Positions 1 through 6,354 of a stretch of 9,059 nt of DNA are shown here, piece by piece; positions within the stretch are counted from its first letter, which is position 1; each line of letters opens with the position of its first letter. The notes under the pieces are model-generated. The model was given only the letters and a program-made list of their open reading frames with translations. It was not told the DNA's origin and searched no databases. Source of the stretch: Acidimicrobiia bacterium (lineage in GTDB: Bacteria > Actinomycetota > Acidimicrobiia > Acidimicrobiales > Ilumatobacteraceae); assembly GCA_030425785.1 (NCBI GenBank), contig JAUHYJ010000117.1, positions 1 to 9,059 of the forward strand, given 5' to 3'. A program made the translations under genes and the position numbers.

Positions 1-946
1 CCGTCAGGCAGCTGCGTGCCAAGGACGCTGCGATCGCACGATCGCGCATGATCGTCGGCGTCACGATGCACGACATGCCGGTCGCCTCGACCAGAGCGGC
101 GGCGTCGCGGTCGACCTCGTCGACGACGAGGGTCGCGGCGATGTCCCGATACACCTCGGCGACCCCCACGACGGACGAGTCGATGCCGAGCTCGCCGAGC
201 ATCCGGTCCGCCGGGCCCTTCAGCGCCGCGCCGCCGACGATCGGGGACACGGCGACGACCGACGACCGCCGTCCGGCGAGGAGCTCGTCGACCTCGGGCA
301 GCGCCCGCAGCGGTCCGATCGAGACGATCGGGTTCGACGGTGCGATCACCACGACGTCGGCCTCGACGAGGGCGCGTCGGGCATCGGCGGTGAGGGTCGC
401 GTCGTCGTGGTCGAAGCGGACCGACCGGATCGGGACGTCGTGGCGGAGCCGGACGAAGTAGTCCTGGAACGAGACCTCGCCGCCGTCGACGAGCTCGACG
501 AGGGTGTGGAAGCGGGCGTCGGTCATCGGCAGCATCGTCAGCCCGAGCCCCCAGGCGGTGGCGACCTCGCGGGTGACCTCGGTGAGCCGCGCGCCTTCCC
601 GCAACCGGGCGGTCCGGTAGAAGTGGGTGGCCAGATCGGTGTCGCCGAGGTTGAACCAGGTCGGCGCCGCGGTCGAGCCGGCGGGCCGGACGGCCGCGTA
701 TCGTTCGAGGGCCTCCATCGTCCGCCAGGTCTCGCCGGCGAGTCCCCAACCGCGGACGGGGTCGGTCGCGCCGGCCAGCGTGTACGTGATCGTGTCGAGA
801 TCGGGTGAGATCGCGAGACCGTGGAGCACCGTGTCGTCCCCGGTGTTGACGACCGCGGTCACCTCGCTCGGGTCGACGACGTCGAGCAGGCCGCGCAGGA
901 AGCGGGCGGCCCCGACACCGCCGGAGAGGACGGTGACCGAGGTCAT
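1..946 (-). CDS. cofD: CofD/FbiA: 2-phospho-L-lactate (or phosphoenolpyruvate) transferase of coenzyme F420 biosynthesis, 3' end cut by window edge
   Basis: This cytoplasmic enzyme transfers a phospholactyl or phosphoenolpyruvyl group from its GDP/GTP-activated form onto the deazaflavin Fo, giving F420-0 (or dehydro-F420-0 in actinobacteria, where the gene is called fbiA). Seen: 315 codons are open to the left edge. Family signatures are SGGVGAARFLRGL (residues 8-20), VVNTGDDTVLHGLAISPDLD (32-51, the acidic Fo/metal region), an APSNPIVSIGPL block near residue 215 and VSPIVGGAALKGPADRML near 245. FbiA proteins are usually about 320-335 residues, so only the last few are missing. The ATG at 946-944 overlaps the stop of the upstream glycosyltransferase as ATGA, with GAGG (plus-strand 954-957) seven bases upstream, so translational coupling is likely. 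The FbiB/CofE partner is not visible and could lie beyond the edge. The identification is firm; the exact donor substrate cannot be read from sequence. Confidence 0.95.
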   Translation of the reverse strand, partial: MTSVTVLSGGVGAARFLRGLLDVVDPSEVTAVVNTGDDTVLHGLAISPDLDTITYTLAGATDPVRGWGLAGETWRTMEALERYAAVRPAGSTAAPTWFNLGDTDLATHFYRTARLREGARLTEVTREVATAWGLGLTMLPMTDARFHTLVELVDGGEVSFQDYFVRLRHDVPIRSVRFDHDDATLTADARRALVEADVVVIAPSNPIVSIGPLRALPEVDELLAGRRSSVVAVSPIVGGAALKGPADRMLGELGIDSSVVGVAEVYRDIAATLVVDEVDRDAAALVEATGMSCIVTPTIMRDRAIAASLARSCLT

Positions 947-2034
947 CGGCCGGCCTCGATCGCCGTGCGGTAGAGCTCGACCAGTTGCTTCGCGGTGGTC
1001 GTCCAGCGGAACCGGCGGACGTTGCGGCGCCCGGCCTCGACGAGCCCCGCCCCGCCGTCGCGCAGCACCCCGTCGAGCGCTTCGGCGAACGTGATCGGCT
1101 GTCGGGTCGGGTCGTCGACCAGCACGGCGGCGTCGCCGGCGACCTCGGGGATCGATCCGACCGCCATGGCGACGACCGGCGTGCCGGCTGCGTTCGCCTC
1201 GAGGACCGGGAAGCCGAACCCCTCGTCCCTGGACGGGTAGGCCAGCGCTGCCGCGTGGGCGAGCAGCCAGGCCTTCGTCGGGCCGTCGACCGGTCCGAGG
1301 CGGCGGACCCGCTCGCGGGCGAACGCCCCCATGCCGCCGATGACGTCGGTGACGCGTGCGGCGTCGTCGCCAGGCGCGCCGGCGAGCACGAGCACGAGAT
1401 CGCGGTGATCGCCGACCAGATGCTCGAATGCGGACAGGAGCAGGGGGAGATCCTTGCGCCGTTCCTCGGTCCCGATCGCGACGACGAACCGTCGCCCCGC
1501 CAGGTCGACGACCGGCGATGGTGCTTCGGCCGGGACGTCGGGGGACTCGGGCGCCCCGAGGAAGACCGTCGTGACGCGGTCGGTCCCGAGCAACTCGCGA
1601 GCCTCGTCGGCGGTCGCCTGGGAGGTTGCATGCACCCAGGCGCCGCGATCGACGGCGCGTCGCAGCGTGCGGCCGGCGCGCCGCACGATCGGTGTGGCCT
1701 GGTCGGCGTGGCGGAGGAACCAGCAGTCGTACACGGAGACGACCGCCGGCATCGCGGTCGGTGGCACGACGTAGTTCGTGCCGTGCACGAGGTCGGCGTC
1801 GCCGAGCCAACGGTCGGCGTTCGGCCGATCGGATCGCGACCACACGTGCGACGCGACGATGCCCGGGAGCGGGAGCCGCCGGTGGCCGGCCTGGGGTGTG
1901 GCCCGCCCGCTCACCAGGTAGGGGAGCAACTCGACGTCGGTCTCGTCGTCGACGGCTTCGATCATCCCGGCGGCGGCGACGGCGACGCCGGTGCGGTGTC
2001 CGTACAACGGCCCGGCGTCGATCGCGACCTTCAT
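943..2034 (-). CDS. GT-B glycosyltransferase (family 4-like)
   Basis: Predicted cytoplasmic or membrane-associated enzyme that transfers a sugar from a nucleotide-sugar donor, probably for a cell-surface glycan or glycolipid. The 363-residue protein begins [19 protein letters not shown], a typical GT4 N-terminus with a glycine-rich acceptor-side loop. The N-terminal Rossmann domain includes the [12 protein letters not shown] stretch (81-92). The C-terminal donor-binding domain has [20 protein letters not shown] (184-203, with the donor-phosphate Arg/Lys), [10 protein letters not shown] (213-222), and the EX7E motif EGFGFPVLE (E271, E279) followed by [17 protein letters not shown] (284-300). 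The reading frame stays open to 2166, but that would run into gmd with an atypical basic leader; the ATG at 2034 starts exactly at the fold's first strand and lies 9 bases after a TACGGT box. Its TGA overlaps the cofD ATG. Donor and acceptor are unknown; the neighbouring gmd makes a GDP-deoxyhexose donor plausible. Confidence 0.88.
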   Translation of the reverse strand: MKVAIDAGPLYGHRTGVAVAAAGMIEAVDDETDVELLPYLVSGRATPQAGHRRLPLPGIVASHVWSRSDRPNADRWLGDADLVHGTNYVVPPTAMPAVVSVYDCWFLRHADQATPIVRRAGRTLRRAVDRGAWVHATSQATADEARELLGTDRVTTVFLGAPESPDVPAEAPSPVVDLAGRRFVVAIGTEERRKDLPLLLSAFEHLVGDHRDLVLVLAGAPGDDAARVTDVIGGMGAFARERVRRLGPVDGPTKAWLLAHAAALAYPSRDEGFGFPVLEANAAGTPVVAMAVGSIPEVAGDAAVLVDDPTRQPITFAEALDGVLRDGGAGLVEAGRRNVRRFRWTTTAKQLVELYRTAIEAGR

Positions 2035-2043
2035 CGAGGCGTC

Positions 2044-2049
2044 ACCGTA
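2044..2049 (-). promoter_or_regulatory. Candidate -10 box for the glycosyltransferase-cofD operon (near-leaderless)
   Basis: On the minus strand the hexamer TACGGT fits the actinobacterial -10 consensus TANNNT. Nine bases separate it from the ATG at 2034, so transcription would begin within a few bases of the start codon. No Shine-Dalgarno sequence is evident and no convincing -35 element is seen. Inference from pattern only. Confidence 0.35.
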
Positions 2050-2093
2050 TCCGTTGCGCCGTCGAGTGGGACGCGTTCGGCGCTCGGCCTCCG

Positions 2094-2099
2094 TAGACT
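2094..2099 (+). promoter_or_regulatory. Candidate -10 box for gmd
   Basis: TAGACT matches TANNNT. A transcript starting about seven bases downstream would carry a 5' leader of roughly 30 bases containing the AGGAG ribosome-binding site of gmd. The -35 region (near 2071-2077) is not a good match to TTGACA. It sits in the divergent spacer shared with the glycosyltransferase promoter. Confidence 0.4.
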
Positions 2100-2123
2100 C
2101 GCCGGGTCCCCTTCGCCGACCCT

Positions 2124-2129
2124 CAGGAG
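2124..2129 (+). promoter_or_regulatory. Ribosome-binding site deciding the gmd GTG start
   Basis: CAGGAG lies eight bases before the GTG at 2138. It decides for this GTG over in-frame starts further upstream (the frame is open back to 1991), which would overlap the divergent glycosyltransferase gene and add a tail that is not part of the Gmd fold. Confidence 0.7.
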
Positions 2130-2137
2130 CCAGCTTC

Positions 2138-3130
2138 GTGCCACGCGCGTTCATCACGGGAATCACCGGTCAAGACGGCCGTCACCTGGCCGAATTCCTG
2201 CACGGACGTGGGTACGACGTCTACGGGATGGTGAAGGGTCAGTCGAACCCGCGGGCGCAGTCGCTCGTCGAGGAGATGCCGTTCGTCGAGATCGTGCCGG
2301 GCGACCTGGCCGATCTCCCGTCGCTGGTCGCGGCGCTCGAGCTGGCCCAGCCCGACGAGGTCTACAACCTCGGTGCGATCAGCTTCGTCGCACTGTCGTT
2401 CAATCAGGCCGAGCTCACCGCGAACATCACGGGTCTGGGCGTGCTGCGCATGCTCGAGGCGATCCGGATGATCGGTGGAACGCAGAACAACCCAATCCGG
2501 TTCTACCAGGCGTCGTCCTCGGAGATGTTCGGCAAGGTGCGCGAGACCCCGCAGACCGAGGGGACCCCGTTCCACCCGCGCTCGCCCTACGGGTGCGCGA
2601 AGGTGTTCGGGCACAACATCGTGGTGAACTACCGCGAGAGCTACGGGCTGTATGCCTGCTCGGGGATCCTCTTCAACCACGAGGGTCCCCGCCGCGGGAT
2701 CGAGTTCGTCACCCGCAAGGTGTCCAACGCCGTGGCCCGGATCAAGCTCGGGCTGCAGCACGAGCTGGTGCTCGGCAACCTCGACGCCAAGCGCGACTGG
2801 GGATACGCCGGCGACTACGTCGAGGCGATGTGGCTGATGCTCCAGCAGGACGAGCCGGACGACTTCGTGATCGCCACCGGCGAGACCCACACCGTCGGTG
2901 AGTTCATCGAGCGTGCGTTCGCCGAGGTCGGCATCGACGACTGGAGTGGCTACGTCCGCCAGGACCCGAAGTTCTTCCGGCCGGCCGAGGTCGACCTGCT
3001 GATCGGCGACGCGTCCAAGGCGCGCGAGCAGCTGGGGTGGGAGCCGCGCATGGCGTTCAGCGAGCTCGTGGCCACGATGGTGCAGCACGATCTGGCCACC
3101 GAGGCCGCCAAGGCCGGCATCGCGCTCTGA
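2138..3130 (+). CDS. gmd: GDP-mannose 4,6-dehydratase
   Basis: Converts GDP-D-mannose to GDP-4-keto-6-deoxy-D-mannose with NADP(H), the branch point to GDP-fucose, GDP-rhamnose, GDP-perosamine and related sugars. The 330-residue protein is an extended short-chain dehydrogenase. Its dinucleotide loop is GITGQDG (8-14); [15 protein letters not shown] spans 74-88; the catalytic Ser/Glu sit in ASSSEMFG (S127, E129); and YGCAK supplies Tyr151 and Lys155. Gmd-specific blocks are [10 protein letters not shown] (178-187), [20 protein letters not shown] (211-230) and [17 protein letters not shown] (279-295). The usual RRSS segment that contacts NADP of the neighbouring subunit is replaced by MVKGQSNPR (31-39), a form I recall from other actinobacterial Gmd proteins. 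Start chosen from the ribosome-binding site and the divergent neighbour. No epimerase/reductase partner is present, so the final sugar cannot be named. Confidence 0.95.
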   Translation: MPRAFITGITGQDGRHLAEFLHGRGYDVYGMVKGQSNPRAQSLVEEMPFVEIVPGDLADLPSLVAALELAQPDEVYNLGAISFVALSFNQAELTANITGLGVLRMLEAIRMIGGTQNNPIRFYQASSSEMFGKVRETPQTEGTPFHPRSPYGCAKVFGHNIVVNYRESYGLYACSGILFNHEGPRRGIEFVTRKVSNAVARIKLGLQHELVLGNLDAKRDWGYAGDYVEAMWLMLQQDEPDDFVIATGETHTVGEFIERAFAEVGIDDWSGYVRQDPKFFRPAEVDLLIGDASKAREQLGWEPRMAFSELVATMVQHDLATEAAKAGIAL

Positions 3131-3157
3131 CGCGGGCGGCACGCCACGGCCCGTCTG

Positions 3158-3182
3158 GGCACCGCCCCGGCACCGTCCCGGC
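3158..3182. repeat. Two tandem 11-base units between convergent genes
   Basis: GGCACCGCCCC is followed directly by GGCACCGTCCC and then GGC, so the 11-base unit is present twice with one C/T difference. It lies in the 75-base convergent spacer after gmd. No function is evident; it may be simple slippage in GC-rich DNA. Confidence 0.5.
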
Positions 3183-3196
3183 GCGGCGGGTGACGG
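3173..3196. terminator. Possible bidirectional terminator hairpin between gmd and reductase A
   Basis: CCGTC (3173-3177) pairs with GACGG (3192-3196), continued by CCG (3178-3180) with CGG (3187-3189) after a two-base bulge, around a six-base GC loop. It lies between two converging genes, where a terminator is expected, but no T-run follows on either side. Confidence 0.35.
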
Positions 3197-3205
3197 AAGC
3201 CGGAA

Positions 3206-3790
3206 TCAGAGGCGGGCGAGCTGCCGCTCGACCCGTTCGAGGAAGCGTCGCCGGTCGTTCTCGTCAGAACCGTCGAGCCCGTAGACCGCGCACCAGGTCG
3301 TGCGAACCCGTCGGTGGCACGCCGCGCGCAACGAGCGGATGACCGTGCGCTTGCCCGACTCGCCCTCGAGCATGTTGATCCACTTCGGTGAACCGTGCGT
3401 CGTGACGATCACGATGCGCCGGATCGAGGTGAGGAGCGGACGTACGACGTTGGCGCCGTCCGGGAGCTCCCAGGCCACACCGCACGCCCACACCCGGTCG
3501 AACCACCCCTTGAGCATCGCCGGCTGACCGCTCCACCACGTGGGGTAGACGAAGACGAGCGCCTCGGCCCAGGTCAGGTCGTCGGCGTACGACTGGAGCT
3601 CGGGGGAGACACCGGGCTCGCGGTGGCAACGTCGCTCTTCCTCGGTCAGCTCGGGCCGGAAGCCGTCGCCGTACAGGTCGACCAACCGGATCTCGTGGCC
3701 GCCGCGGCGGAGACCGGCGAGGGCGCGGTCGCGGACGGCGGCGCCGAACGACTCGGGGTCCGGGTGGCAGTAGACGACGAGGACGTTCAT
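3206..3790 (-). CDS. Flavodoxin-fold NAD(P)H:quinone-reductase-like protein A
   Basis: Probable soluble FMN/FAD-dependent oxidoreductase of the Flavodoxin_2 (NAD(P)H dehydrogenase (quinone)/KefG/MdaB) family, passing hydride from NAD(P)H to a quinone or other acceptor. The 194-residue protein starts MNVLVVYCHPDPESFGAAV, giving the first strand and the HPxxxSF flavin-phosphate loop. Then come VDLYGDGF (37-44) and the hallmark LVFVYPTWWSGQPAMLKGW (78-96). VTTHGSPKW (129-137) matches the second flavin loop. After LKGW the usual PGxAF motif is altered to CGVAW (103-107), which may change the flavin or substrate pocket. Its ATG overlaps the stop of paralogue B as ATGA, and GGGA a few bases upstream could serve as a weak ribosome-binding site. 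It is the last gene of a three-gene operon. The family is secure; the substrate is unknown. Confidence 0.87.
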   Translation of the reverse strand: MNVLVVYCHPDPESFGAAVRDRALAGLRRGGHEIRLVDLYGDGFRPELTEEERRCHREPGVSPELQSYADDLTWAEALVFVYPTWWSGQPAMLKGWFDRVWACGVAWELPDGANVVRPLLTSIRRIVIVTTHGSPKWINMLEGESGKRTVIRSLRAACHRRVRTTWCAVYGLDGSDENDRRRFLERVERQLARL

Positions 3791-4383
3791 CGCTTCCCGG
3801 CCATCCTGCGCTCGACGCGTTCGAGGAACTCGGCGCGTTCGTCGGCCGACGCCGTGTCCATCCGGTACATCGCGAGCCAGCGCGGTCGGGCGCGCCACCC
3901 GCAGGCCAGACGGAGCGCCCGTGACATGACACGACGGCCGTTGTCGTTGATCAGCAGGGCGAAGGGCCGTGGCGATCCCCACGTGCTGATCCCGACGATC
4001 CGACGGACGTGGCGGAGGCCCGGCCGGACGCGGCCGGTGCGCTCGTCGAACGTGAAGCCGACGCCGGGCACCAGGGTGCGTTCGAGCCAACCCTTCAAGA
4101 TGGCGGGCAGACCGCTCCACCAGGTGGGGTACACGAACACGAGGGTCTCCGCCGCTCGGAGCAGCTCGACGTGCTCGGCGACCATCGGGTCGCTGATCGG
4201 GTCGTCCGACTCGTAGGCCCGTCGTTCGTCGGGCGACATCGCCCCTCGGAACCCGATCGCGTAGAGATCGAGCGTGTCGACCTCGATGCCGCGGGCGACG
4301 AGCCCGCGTTCGGCGGCGGCCGCAGCGGCGTGGCAGAAACTGTCGGCGCACGGGTGCGCGACGACCACGAGCGCTCGGCTCAT
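3787..4383 (-). CDS. Flavodoxin-fold NAD(P)H:quinone-reductase-like protein B
   Basis: Second member of the Flavodoxin_2 family in the same operon, a probable FMN/FAD-binding oxidoreductase using NAD(P)H. The 198-residue protein has the first strand and flavin-phosphate loop VVVAHPCADSFCHA (6-19), LDLYAIGF (38-45), the core LVFVYPTWWSGLPAILKGW (81-99), a conventional PGVGFTFDE (106-114), and STWGSPRPF (133-141). Over the segment from AETLVF to FDE, 22 of 37 positions match protein A, and both end in a similar FLERVER segment, so they look like tandem duplicates that have since diverged. The ATG at 4383 overlaps the stop of the GNAT gene as ATGA and the TGA overlaps the start of protein A, so all three should be co-translated. 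Unlike A, it keeps the family's PG motif, so it is the better candidate for normal catalysis. Electron acceptor not deducible. Confidence 0.87.
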   Translation of the reverse strand: MSRALVVVAHPCADSFCHAAAAAAERGLVARGIEVDTLDLYAIGFRGAMSPDERRAYESDDPISDPMVAEHVELLRAAETLVFVYPTWWSGLPAILKGWLERTLVPGVGFTFDERTGRVRPGLRHVRRIVGISTWGSPRPFALLINDNGRRVMSRALRLACGWRARPRWLAMYRMDTASADERAEFLERVERRMAGKR

Positions 4384-4997
4384 GCCGTCGCCAGTCGGTC
4401 TCGCAGGCGTCGGTCGATGTCGGGCCACTGTTCCGGCGTGATGGAGTACACGGCCGTCGTTCGCGGCGACGGGGCGTCGGTGTCGGCCCGGAGCCGGTGG
4501 TTGGGCAGCAGACCGTCGAGGCGGGCGCCGAGGCGCTCGATCGCCGCCCGGCTGCGATGGTTTCGCTCGTCGGTGCAGATCGCGACCCGCCACACCCCGA
4601 GCGTCTCGAACGCGTGGGTGAGCAGCAGCAGCTTGGCCTCGGTGTTGACCGCCGTTCGTTGTGCTTCGGCGCCGAGCCACGTCCCGCCGATCTCGATCTC
4701 GTCGGGCAGGTCGCGCCCGCGCCACCAGTGCGGGTCGAGGTAGCGGGTGCAGCCGACGGCTCGACCGGTCGACAGCGCGATCTGGGCGAACGGGAGCACC
4801 TCGGCGCGGTCCTGGGCGGCGAGCAGGCCGTCGATGTAGCGCTCCGTCGCCGCGACGCCGTCGGGTACCCAAGTGAGATCGAACGTCGACCGATCGACCG
4901 CCGCCGCGGCCGCCAGATCGGGTGCGTGATCGTGGCCGAGTGGTTCGAGCCGGACGTGGCGGCCCGTGAGCGTGACCGGCGGGAGCGGCGCGGGCAT
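4380..4997 (-). CDS. GNAT-family N-acetyltransferase (RimJ/RimL-like)
   Basis: Predicted cytoplasmic acetyl-CoA-dependent N-acetyltransferase acting on a protein N-terminus, amino acid or small amine. The 205-residue protein starts with the typical RimJ/RimL opening LTGRHVRLEPLGHDHAPDL (10-28). The core is EIEIGGTWLGAEAQRTAVNT (100-119), where the segment around AEAQRTAVN takes the place of the acetyl-CoA pyrophosphate loop, followed by EAKLLLLTHAFE (120-131), WRVAICTDERNHRSRAAIER (136-155) and LGARLDGLLPNHR (156-168). The start is taken at the ATG at 4997: the frame is open far upstream, but that extension lies antisense to the C-S lyase gene. A TACCGT box ends seven bases before this ATG, consistent with a leaderless transcript. 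It is the first gene of an operon with two flavodoxin-fold reductases. The substrate is unknown. Confidence 0.85.
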   Translation of the reverse strand: MPAPLPPVTLTGRHVRLEPLGHDHAPDLAAAAAVDRSTFDLTWVPDGVAATERYIDGLLAAQDRAEVLPFAQIALSTGRAVGCTRYLDPHWWRGRDLPDEIEIGGTWLGAEAQRTAVNTEAKLLLLTHAFETLGVWRVAICTDERNHRSRAAIERLGARLDGLLPNHRLRADTDAPSPRTTAVYSITPEQWPDIDRRLRDRLATA

Positions 4998-5004
4998 GAG
5001 CGCG

Positions 5005-5010
5005 ACGGTA
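5005..5010 (-). promoter_or_regulatory. Candidate -10 box for the GNAT-reductase operon (leaderless)
   Basis: Minus-strand TACCGT fits TANNNT, with seven bases between its end and the ATG at 4997, which would put the first transcribed base on or next to the start codon. No clear ribosome-binding site or -35 box is seen. The region is a short divergent spacer shared with the C-S lyase gene. Confidence 0.4.
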
Positions 5011-5057
5011 GCCGCCTGCCATGATCTCGTGATGGTCCGAATGTGCCGAGACGTTGT

Positions 5058-5061
5058 GGAG
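5058..5061 (+). promoter_or_regulatory. Ribosome-binding site supporting the C-S lyase start at 5070
   Basis: GGAG lies eight bases before the ATG at 5070. It favours this start over the in-frame ATG at 5043, which would add nine residues (MPRRCGACE) not belonging to the fold. Confidence 0.55.
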
Positions 5062-5069
5062 CGTGTGAG

Positions 5070-6239
5070 ATGACGGTGAGCGACGCGGTCGACGACGATC
5101 CGTTCGGGCTCCGGTCCCTCGACGTCGCGAGCCTCCGGCGGCGCGACGGGGCGAAGTGGGGCGCGCGCCCGGTCGACTACGCAGCCTGGGTCGCGGACAT
5201 GGACTTCGAGGTCGCACCGCCCATCGCCGCTGCGCTGCACGGCGTCATCGACCGCCACGAGTTCGGCTACCCGAACTGGGGCGGGCCGTATGCGTTGTCG
5301 CCGGCCGGGCAGCAGTTCGTCACCCGCATGTCCGACCGCTTCGGGTGGGAACCCGACGTCGACGAGGTCGTCGACCTGATCGACGTGCTTCAGGGTGTGC
5401 GGGCTGCGGTGTACCACCGGTCCGCGCCCGGCGACGGCGTGGTGCTCCACATGCCGGCGTACTTCCCCTTCATCGACACCATCGAGACGATGGGCCGCCG
5501 CCGCGTCGACGTCACCTGGACCGACGGCGGGTTCGACTACGACGATCTCGACGAGCGGTTGACCCGTGACGGCGCCCGGATCTGGATCCTGTGCCATCCA
5601 CACAACCCGCTCGGGCACGTGTTCGATCGCGCCGAGCTCGAGCGGATCGCCGAGATCGCGATGCGGCACGACCTGCTCGTGATCGCCGACGAGGTCCACG
5701 CCGACCTGTGCATGCCCGGGGTCGAGCACGTGCCGTTCGCAGCCCTCGGCACCGAGGTCGAACGGCGGACGGTGACGGTCACGTCGGCATCGAAGGCGTT
5801 CAACCTCGCCGGCCTGCGATGGGCGGTCATGCACGTCGGCGACGCCGGTCTGCGCGACGCGCTCGCCGGCCTCCCCGGGCACTACTTGGGCGCGCCGAAT
5901 CGGATGGGTGTCGCCGCCGCCGTCGCGGCCTGGACCGAGTGCGACGACTGGTTGCGCGACGTCGTCGCCGTGGTCGACGAGAACCGCCTCGCGCTGGCAT
6001 CGCTGCTCGAGCAGCACCTCCCCGGGGTCGACTACCGGCCGCCCAGCGCCACCTATCTCGCCTGGCTCGATTGCCGCGAGCTCGGCTTCGACGATGAACC
6101 GCACGAGGTCTTCCGTGCGCGCGGCGTCGAGCTGAGCCCCGGCCCGCAGTTCGGGCCGACGGGCGCCGGCCACGTGCGGGTCAACCTCGCCACGAGCCCG
6201 TCGATCCTCGCCGACATGGTCGCCGCGATGGCGGGCTGA
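5070..6239 (+). CDS. MalY/PatB-type PLP-dependent C-S lyase (cystathionine beta-lyase-like aminotransferase)
   Basis: Fold-type I PLP enzyme of the MalY/PatB branch, expected to cleave the C-S bond of cystathionine or cysteine conjugates, yielding a thiol, pyruvate and ammonia; some relatives are aminotransferases. The 389-residue length is normal. Visible landmarks are the subgroup opening KWGARPVDYAAWVADMDFEV (29-48), FGYPNWGG (65-72), the PLP-binding block ILCHPHNPLGHVF (173-185, N179), VIADEVHADL (204-213, D207 to the pyridine nitrogen), the Schiff-base lysine K242 in TSASKAFNLAGL (238-249), and the carboxylate-binding Arg370 in HVRVNLA. CNPHNP is usual in the family; here it reads CHPHNP. 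All catalytic residues are present. The gene is monocistronic: it is divergent from the GNAT operon and followed by a strong hairpin. Roles in methionine metabolism or thiol release are both possible, and sequence alone does not decide. Confidence 0.9.
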   Translation: MTVSDAVDDDPFGLRSLDVASLRRRDGAKWGARPVDYAAWVADMDFEVAPPIAAALHGVIDRHEFGYPNWGGPYALSPAGQQFVTRMSDRFGWEPDVDEVVDLIDVLQGVRAAVYHRSAPGDGVVLHMPAYFPFIDTIETMGRRRVDVTWTDGGFDYDDLDERLTRDGARIWILCHPHNPLGHVFDRAELERIAEIAMRHDLLVIADEVHADLCMPGVEHVPFAALGTEVERRTVTVTSASKAFNLAGLRWAVMHVGDAGLRDALAGLPGHYLGAPNRMGVAAAVAAWTECDDWLRDVVAVVDENRLALASLLEQHLPGVDYRPPSATYLAWLDCRELGFDDEPHEVFRARGVELSPGPQFGPTGAGHVRVNLATSPSILADMVAAMAG

Positions 6240-6243
6240 AGCC

Positions 6244-6270
6244 CGGCGGTCCGGCGCGCGAAGACCGCCG
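6244..6270 (+). terminator. Hairpin terminator after the C-S lyase gene
   Basis: CGGCGGTC (6244-6251) pairs perfectly with GACCGCCG (6263-6270), an 8-base stem with an 11-base GC-rich loop, starting five bases after the TGA. No immediate T-run follows, as is common in high-GC actinobacteria; a short T-containing stretch comes about 15 bases later. Confidence 0.6.
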
Positions 6271-6337
6271 CAGGACCTCCGACCCTTGTTCCGCGATTGT
6301 TTCGCGTGGGCACCATGTCGGAATCGTCCGCTCCCCC

Positions 6338-6343
6338 TACCGT
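6338..6343 (+). promoter_or_regulatory. Candidate -10 box for ccdA (near-leaderless)
   Basis: TACCGT fits TANNNT and ends 11 bases before the GTG at 6355, so the transcript leader would be about four bases. No Shine-Dalgarno sequence precedes the GTG. The same hexamer precedes the GNAT gene at a similar distance. The -35 region is not convincing. Confidence 0.35.
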
Positions 6344-6354
6344 GTTGCCCTGTC

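Noticed and set aside
48..1094. Three plus-strand open frames (48-461, 407-808, 627-1094) over the left end
   Set aside because: They are antisense to cofD, whose conserved motifs are unmistakable; their proteins are Ser/Arg/Ala-rich shadows.
1991..2137. Longer N-terminus for gmd
   Set aside because: The extra 49 residues overlap the divergent glycosyltransferase gene, are not part of the Gmd fold, and the GTG at 2138 has its own well-spaced ribosome-binding site.
2035..2166. Longer N-terminus for the glycosyltransferase
   Set aside because: The 44 extra residues are highly basic, would overlap the start of gmd, and precede the natural first strand [10 protein letters not shown].
985..2901. 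A 638-codon plus-strand open frame across the glycosyltransferase and gmd
   Set aside because: It is antisense to one gene and out of frame with the other, its protein is Arg/Asp/Gly-rich without any domain, and both real genes have clear motifs. Long shadow frames are expected at this GC content.
2138..3130. The unusual MVKGQSNPR in place of RRSS as a sign of a new enzyme
   Set aside because: I recall this variant from other actinobacterial Gmd proteins and all other signatures are intact, so it looks like a known subgroup rather than a new activity.
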